A stretch of 19,796 nt of DNA. It comes from JAUXFK01 sp034189035. Lineage in GTDB: Bacteria > Desulfobacterota > UBA8473. Shown here in pieces: positions 16,077 to 19,796 of this stretch; positions within the stretch are counted from its first letter, which is position 1, and each line of letters opens with the position of its first letter. The notes beneath the pieces were generated by a model. The model made no database searches, had not been told where the DNA came from, and was given only the letters and a program-made list of their open reading frames with translations. The position numbers and the translations under genes were made by a program. The stretch lies in contig JAXHVA010000076.1 of the NCBI GenBank assembly GCA_034189035.1, forward strand, positions 1 through 19,796. Direction: 5' to 3'.

Positions 16077-16177
16077 CGACGTTTGACGGACACTGTCAAC
16101 CTCAACCGAAACCTGTTCAATTAAAGAGCTGCCCAAGGGAAGTTCTTTTCCTTGCTGTTGATAGGCCAGGATCAGAA
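16077..16177 (-). pseudogene. Remnant of a hicB-hicA junction (copy 1)
   Basis: This is the same sequence as 18819-18917 with scattered differences. On the minus strand it encodes the C terminus of a HicB-type antitoxin, ILAYQQQGKELPLGSSLIEQ then VSVEVDSVRQTS, and the overlapping frame reads VKRRLV, resembling the start (KRRDLI) of a HicA toxin. The HicB N-terminal part is absent: similarity stops at about 16177, where unrelated AT-rich sequence begins. Confidence 0.65.
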
Positions 16178-16229
16178 ATTATTAATTAGAAACAACGTCC
16201 CTAAGGTATTCCAATCCGATGGGTGAGCT

Positions 16230-16433
16230 TTATTTTTTTCCAGACTTAATTTGAGAGATGGCATCATCTAGGGATATTTTATCCAGCCACTTCTCACGCT
16301 CTTTTGTGTAGTTGCCTCGGCCTAGTGAGAACTGATTTAAAAATCGAATTGTATCAACTACACCCATTTCTTTGAATAGAATGCGAGTAGCCTGACGGCT
16401 GATTTCAGATATCGGCTTTGTCTCTGTATTCAT
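16230..16433 (-). CDS. Small partner protein of the PIN toxin (putative antitoxin)
   Basis: 67-residue protein, rich in charged residues, no membrane segment. MGVVDTIRFLNQFSLGRGNYTKERE followed by LDDAISQIKSG recalls short uncharacterised proteins commonly encoded beside PIN-domain toxins. Its ATG (16433-16431) overlaps the TGA of the PIN gene in an ATGA junction, so the two are translationally coupled. The antitoxin function is inferred from this linkage; no classical DNA-binding fold is obvious. The order is toxin first, opposite to most vapBC operons. Confidence 0.7.
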   Translation of the reverse strand: MNTETKPISEISRQATRILFKEMGVVDTIRFLNQFSLGRGNYTKEREKWLDKISLDDAISQIKSGKK

Positions 16434-16870
16434 ATGTCTAACTCCATCACCAATTCGGTGGGAGATACCACCTTGATATTTAATCCATCGAAACTCTTAG
16501 CTTTTATCAAGAATTTATCATCACACGTACAAAAAAAATCAACTTTTAAAACTGATGCAGATGCCAAATGCAAAGCGTTCAGCGGTTTCAGGCCTGATAC
16601 TCCCAGCTTTCTGGCCAGAGCTTCTATTTCTGATGTCAACTCAACAGCTTCTTTTGCTATTTTGAGAATTGTCAAAGCATCTTCCTTTCGATCTTGATCG
16701 GGAATTCGACCAATCTCATATAGCAGAGCGTCTGATGAGATGAGCTTCAAACGATCTGACTCACACAATGCCAGAATAACGAGCACTGCTTCAGCCTCAA
16801 CAGCTATTCTTGGCTGGGATTTATCATCAAAAGGAAGTTGTAGACTGCAACAATCAAGATAAAATCTCAT
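16430..16870 (-). CDS. PIN-domain protein, VapC-like toxin candidate
   Basis: 146-residue PIN-domain protein, expected to be a Mg2+-dependent ribonuclease. YLDCCSLQLPFDD carries the first acidic ligand (D6), LYEIGRIPD the second (E52), and CTCDDKFLIKA the last (D117 or D118). The third motif, usually DALHLA, reads NALHLASA, so the usual Asp is Asn98; activity may be reduced or the ligand replaced. ATG 16870 has only a weak ribosome binding site. A minus-strand promoter lies about 85-110 bp upstream. It is coupled to the downstream small gene. Confidence 0.85.
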   Translation of the reverse strand: MRFYLDCCSLQLPFDDKSQPRIAVEAEAVLVILALCESDRLKLISSDALLYEIGRIPDQDRKEDALTILKIAKEAVELTSEIEALARKLGVSGLKPLNALHLASASVLKVDFFCTCDDKFLIKAKSFDGLNIKVVSPTELVMELDI

Positions 16871-16952
16871 TTAATGATTTTTTTATTGGATTTATATTGA
16901 TGCTTACCATTTCCCAATAAGTAACTATATGATTTTCCGCTTATAGTGAACA

Positions 16953-16981
16953 TGAATACCAAAAATAAAAAAGATTGACAA
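16953..16981 (-). promoter_or_regulatory. Putative promoter of the PIN operon
   Basis: Minus strand: TTGTCA (16981-16976), 17 bp, TATTCA (16958-16953), giving a leader of about 75 bases before ATG 16870. The AT-rich surroundings fit. No palindromic operator was seen. Confidence 0.4.
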
Positions 16982-17208
16982 GAAAAATAGTATTATTTGT
17001 TGATAAGAGCTTCCTTTTTGTAAAAAGAATTATAGGAAAGTATCGTTGTGTGTCAAGCACAAGATTCTCACATGATGTTGTGGTTGATGAAATATATTGG
17101 TCGCTAATGCATCGGAATGACCAGCTAATGAGATGAGATGTTCTTTGCTGATTTATTGCCCCGAAAGATGCAAATTGGCGAGATTAGCTTACAGCTATCG
17201 ATCTAAAC

Positions 17209-17345
17209 CCATCCTCCATCTTAAAGAATTAGGCAGAATGCCCTTCTGGATAGTGATCATCTCCATAGAGGTAATCGTAGGATGGAGGTAGCTGGGAGTC
17301 ACTATCCTATTCCCTTTCACCTTCCACCCTTTACCCTTCACCTTC
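17209..17345. repeat. Interlocked inverted repeats and pyrimidine-rich direct repeats
   Basis: The gene-free stretch 16982-17629 contains two inverted repeats in an a-b-a'-b' order: CCTCCATC (17213-17220) with GATGGAGG (17281-17288), and GGATAGTGA (17248-17256) with TCACTATCC (17299-17307). They are followed by near-tandem CCTTTCACCTTCC and CCCTTCACCTTC units to about 17345 and a run of 9 C at 17397-17405. No coding region was seen. The role is unknown; it could be an intergenic repeat family or a structured RNA. Confidence 0.35.
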
Positions 17346-17629
17346 TAATCTCTGATCAGAGCAATCCCTTATTCATCAGGTCTTAGTTCCCCACAGCCCC
17401 CCCCCTTTTTTACATTGTGTTTTACCGGTTTGCAGACGATATTCCTGTAACCTATGCACAGACAGTCCGAATCCATGACAAAAACCAGTAAATCCTTGAT
17501 GACAATATGCAAAAATACCCTTTAATATCGAATTTTTATGCAATTTCCTGTAACCCCTGCCTATTTTTTACTCACTTCAAACCTGCGTGTAACTCATTTA
17601 TTAATAATAATGCAAATCCTATCATATTA

Positions 17630-18593
17630 TCAACTCGATATTTCATACTTGCCCAGCCCAAAGCTGCTCCCTTTTCCCACATGAACCCTTTCCCCCAGCA
17701 GAATAAAAGGAAGATACTCCCTCATATCTCCGAAAAAAGTGACCTTACCCACAAATCCCCCCATCTTCATCCTTGTATCCTGCCTTGCGGAATAACTCTC
17801 CCAATCCATCCACCTCAAGTCTTTATGTGTTGTAGTGATATCTTTTGCGCTTTGAATGAGACCTTTATATTCAATATCCAGTTCTTCACCGCAATGAAAA
17901 TAGGAGAGCATGGAGATGCGACGCAGGAGGTTCCGAAGGAGAATGTGAAACTCCAGGGTGAGCGTAAGCCTTGAATCGTACTTGATGCGGGCGGGTGTAA
18001 TAAAATGAAGGCTTATAGAGGAAGCAGTATTATTGTGCTTTTTAGAACGGAGCAAGTCCTCTGTGGTCACAACCCTGTGGCTGTTGTGAAATATCTTATC
18101 CACGGACGAATAGATGAGCCTCTTTTCTTGTTCACAAGCATTTGATCTGACCTCTTGCAATTGATACTTTGCCCTGCCTTTTCCTATGCCCATTTGCCCC
18201 AGCTCTTCAAAGGTATAGATAAAGTAAGGCAGATAGTCTATGGCCTTGCCGATAAGAGTAAGCTCAAAAGCAATGTCCTCGCCTGCATTATAGCTTCTCC
18301 TGGATTCAAGAGGCGGTGTGAGAACAAAGGGGTGGGGTGCATTGGGATATTTCCGCATCTTTGTTGTATCAGGGGGTGGAGGCGTTTCAAAGACGTATGA
18401 ATAGACACAGGAACCTTTTAGGATACAATCCGGACAATCCTTTCCCCTGGATACGCAGACCACTCTCTTGAAGGCATGGCCGAACCCCCCTCGAAAGGTC
18501 GACCCTTTGTTAATAAGGGAGGTTGATCCTGTTAACAGGCTTGATAATAAATCGAAATTGGGCAAACCGAAAATGTGTGAGGGAGGCTTCCAT
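17630..18593 (-). pseudogene. cas6: cas6 CRISPR endoribonuclease, split by a one-base frameshift
   Basis: Cas6 RAMP endoribonuclease, which cleaves pre-crRNA in type I/III systems. The true start appears to be ATG 18593 (MEASLTHFRFAQFRF, then IIKPVNRINLPY). The frame breaks at about 18509-18513, where one extra base gives TTATTAACAAAGGG. The next frame resumes with KGSTFRGGFGHAFKRVVC and stays open to TGA 17630. The downstream frame alone can start at TTG 18565 and yields 311 residues. A four-Cys motif (CVSRGKDCPDC, then GSCVY), FELTLIGKA, MGIGKGRAKYQL and the C-terminal glycine-rich loop GKGSSFGLGKYEI identify the family. No other cas gene and no repeat array is present. Removing one base restores a full-length product. 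Confidence 0.8.
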
Positions 18594-18730
18594 GGCAGTC
18601 TTCAAAAAGCTAAACTGTTAAAAAGTGTTTTTAAATATCCTAAAATCGACTTAACCCAAAGACATATGATAGGGCCTATGATATAGAGAATATCAAAAAA
18701 GCAAAAAAAGAAAAGGGAAAAATGATAGAT

Positions 18731-18835
18731 TCATTGCGGGATTAGGTCATGCGGGTCGATACTCGAGCGAATGCCCGATTTTTTCAGCTGAAGGAAGTTA
18801 CAGTACCGAATGAGATCACGACGTTTTTCGGACAC
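18731..18835 (-). pseudogene. hicA toxin remnant (copy 2)
   Basis: A 34-codon frame from GTG 18835, overlapping the former end of hicB, reads VSEKRRDLIRYCNFLQLKKS and then GIRSSIDPHDLIPQ. KRRDLIR is the usual beginning of HicA toxins; the later part, including the catalytic-His region (normally GSHxxY), is not recognisable and the frame is much shorter than the normal 60 or so residues. It is probably dead. Confidence 0.5.
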
Positions 18836-18857
18836 TGTCAACCTCAACCGGAACCTG

Positions 18858-19115
18858 TTAAATCAAATAGTTGCCCAATGGGAGTTCTTTTCCATGCTGT
18901 TGGTAGGCCAGGATCATTTCATTAAAAGCATCTCTTAGCATATCTCGGCACTCCTCAATATCTTTCCCCTCAGTCACTACCTCAGGCCATTCAATTAATT
19001 GTCCCATGTAACCAGAAACAGTCTTTGTATAGTTAGCTGTGTAAGTTGTAAAATTTAATAATCCTCCTTTGATAATAGAGAGTTCCTTTAGCCTAATGTA
19101 TAGGATTTTATCCAT
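18858..19115 (-). CDS. HicB-family antitoxin, probably truncated
   Basis: 85-residue frame with the HicB pattern: YTKTVSGYMGQLIEWPEVVT, EGKDIEECRDMLRDAFNEMI, LAYQQHGKELPLG. It stops with TAA 18858, where the related copy at 16.1 kb has GAA; after the stop the frame continues QVPVEVDSVRKTS to a second stop, the natural HicB end, so a nonsense change removed about 13 residues. The start is also doubtful: the best ribosome binding site, AAAGGAGG (19070-19063), lies inside the frame and is followed by TTA TTA AAT with no ATG, GTG or TTG; the upstream ATG 19115 has a weaker site. Partner hicA is broken. It may still express a short protein. Confidence 0.65.
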   Translation of the reverse strand: MDKILYIRLKELSIIKGGLLNFTTYTANYTKTVSGYMGQLIEWPEVVTEGKDIEECRDMLRDAFNEMILAYQQHGKELPLGNYLI

Positions 19116-19200
19116 TGCCCCGCCTTTTTGTAAATTAGATAAGTTGAGGTTTTAGGAGTAGCCGTGGGTATAGTATTTAGTGAATATCCTAATATCCTCC

Positions 19201-19320
19201 CTATTCAATGCTTAATTTTTTTTGCTTTTTTAGACTTATTGTGGAAGAGTTGCCTTCTTTCTCTTTGGCTTTACGGATCATGCGAAGATCATTATAGCTT
19301 TCGAGTTCTTCCTGAATTAT
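19201..19320 (-). pseudogene. C-terminal remnant of a Phd/YefM- or RHH-type antitoxin
   Basis: Minus-strand frame reading EELESYNDLRMIRKAKEKEG and then NSSTISLKKQKKLSIE before TAG 19201. This is the usual flexible C-terminal tail of antitoxins that neutralise RelE/ParE toxins (DLRxLRxAKxxE, then TISLEE). The DNA-binding N terminus is absent; the tail abuts the broken relE frame, as if a deletion joined them. Confidence 0.5.
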
Positions 19321-19527
19321 TAAAATTCCTTATCCGCCTCAAAAAGGACTCTATAATCACTTACTCATTAATCTGTATTGTGGTGTAAAGTTCGTCAAGC
19401 GTTTAACATCACCCTTTAAATCATCTGACATTTGTTCAATTCCATTAAAATTTGCTGCAACTTGAGCTTTGCGATTTTTTTAGGAATCCTTCATTGCCCT
19501 TGGTTTAAATTCTACCTCGTATTTCAT
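19320..19527 (-). pseudogene. RelE/ParE-family toxin remnant
   Basis: It starts at ATG 19527 with TAAGGA upstream. The frame reads MKYEVEFKPRAMKDS, an in-frame TAA, then KNRKAQVAANFNGIEQMSDD and LKGDVKRLTNFTPQYRLMS. A frameshift near 19360 is followed by DYRVLFEADKEF and a stop at 19320. The order of motifs (KPRAxKD, DDLKGDVKRLTNFTPxYRL, DYRVLFE) is that of RelE-type mRNA interferases; the final strand and its catalytic residues are missing. There are three lesions, so it is inactive. Confidence 0.65.
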
Positions 19528-19796
19528 TTGTTTTCCTTAGGTTTCTGTAGGTAATTTTTTATTGTGAATGGGCGCATCAGCTACAGGCTTGAGACTGTCG
19601 GCTGAAAGAGCAATGCTATGCATTGTTATTACAATAATGGGTCCACATCCTAACTAGCAGTTTGATTCAAAAATATTATTAAACAGCGATTTTCGCACCG
19701 CTATGTGAGACATAATTGATCTTCACTCATCAATGAAACTCGAACTGCAGGCGTTTATTCCCGAGCCAGGATATGCTCGTGGCCTTCTTATCTAAC
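19528..19796. other. No supported gene
   Basis: This terminal stretch holds no frame I can support. A short minus-strand run at about 19728-19796 could be the end of a gene lying outside the window (NKRLQFEFH before a stop), but it is too short to judge. Confidence 0.3.

Noticed and set aside
17507..17974. A 155-codon plus-strand open frame
   Set aside because: It is largely antisense to the cas6 3' end, which carries the glycine-rich loop, and has low-complexity Pro/His/Cys composition.
16871..18858. A CRISPR array near cas6
   Set aside because: No regularly spaced identical repeats of 24-40 bp were found on either side of cas6; only one pair of separated inverted repeats and short pyrimidine repeats are present.
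19164..19388. A 74-codon hydrophobic plus-strand frame
   Set aside because: It is antisense to the RelE and antitoxin remnants; the hydrophobicity comes from the reverse complement of Lys/Glu-rich coding sequence.

Overview
The window looks like a chromosomal segment of an anaerobic, CoA-thioester-metabolising bacterium. I would guess a Desulfobacterota (former Deltaproteobacteria) type, because a stand-alone acyl-CoA mutase large subunit, an acyl-CoA dehydrogenase, an acetyl-CoA hydrolase-type CoA-transferase and several family III CoA-transferases sit together, and the base composition is moderate. This is inference from gene content; there is no rRNA, tRNA or other phylogenetic marker.

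Left edge (1-966): the start of an IS3-type insertion sequence, with orfA running off the window and broken by a one-base frameshift. It is followed by two related foldback/MITE-like elements (about 301-490 and 683-890). Then come a membrane-anchored M23 peptidase (967-2280, +) and a convergent aldo/keto reductase (2297-3148, -) with a clear promoter and a palindromic operator candidate.

Central metabolic block (3533-14375): an acetyl-CoA hydrolase/4-hydroxybutyrate CoA-transferase family enzyme (+); an operon of an acyl-CoA mutase large subunit plus a small Cys-rich DUF6125/ATC-hydrolase-like protein (-); a divergent acyl-CoA dehydrogenase and YtcJ-type amidohydrolase pair (+); and three CaiB/BaiF family III CoA-transferases (-). 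One of these has its own near-consensus promoter. The other two are adjacent, and one of that pair lacks the catalytic Asp, suggesting a heteromeric transferase. Together they suggest activation of a carboxylic acid as a CoA thioester, B12-dependent carbon-skeleton rearrangement and alpha,beta-dehydrogenation. The substrate cannot be read from the sequence, and no B12-binding subunit gene is present. The mutase has an extended glycine-rich loop where classical methylmalonyl-CoA mutases carry the substrate-binding Tyr.

Right part (14376-19796): a region of decay with few intact genes. It holds a broken PIN-domain gene, a DUF1439 exported protein, a fragment resembling the 5' end of the neighbouring CaiB gene, two decayed hicB-hicA modules related to each other, one intact PIN toxin/partner pair with toxin-first order, an orphan cas6 split by a one-base frameshift and without a visible CRISPR array, and a RelE toxin/antitoxin remnant. 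Many of these breaks were found only by reading across frames, so part of the apparent decay could be sequencing error. The accumulation of independent lesions and truncations argues that most of it is real.
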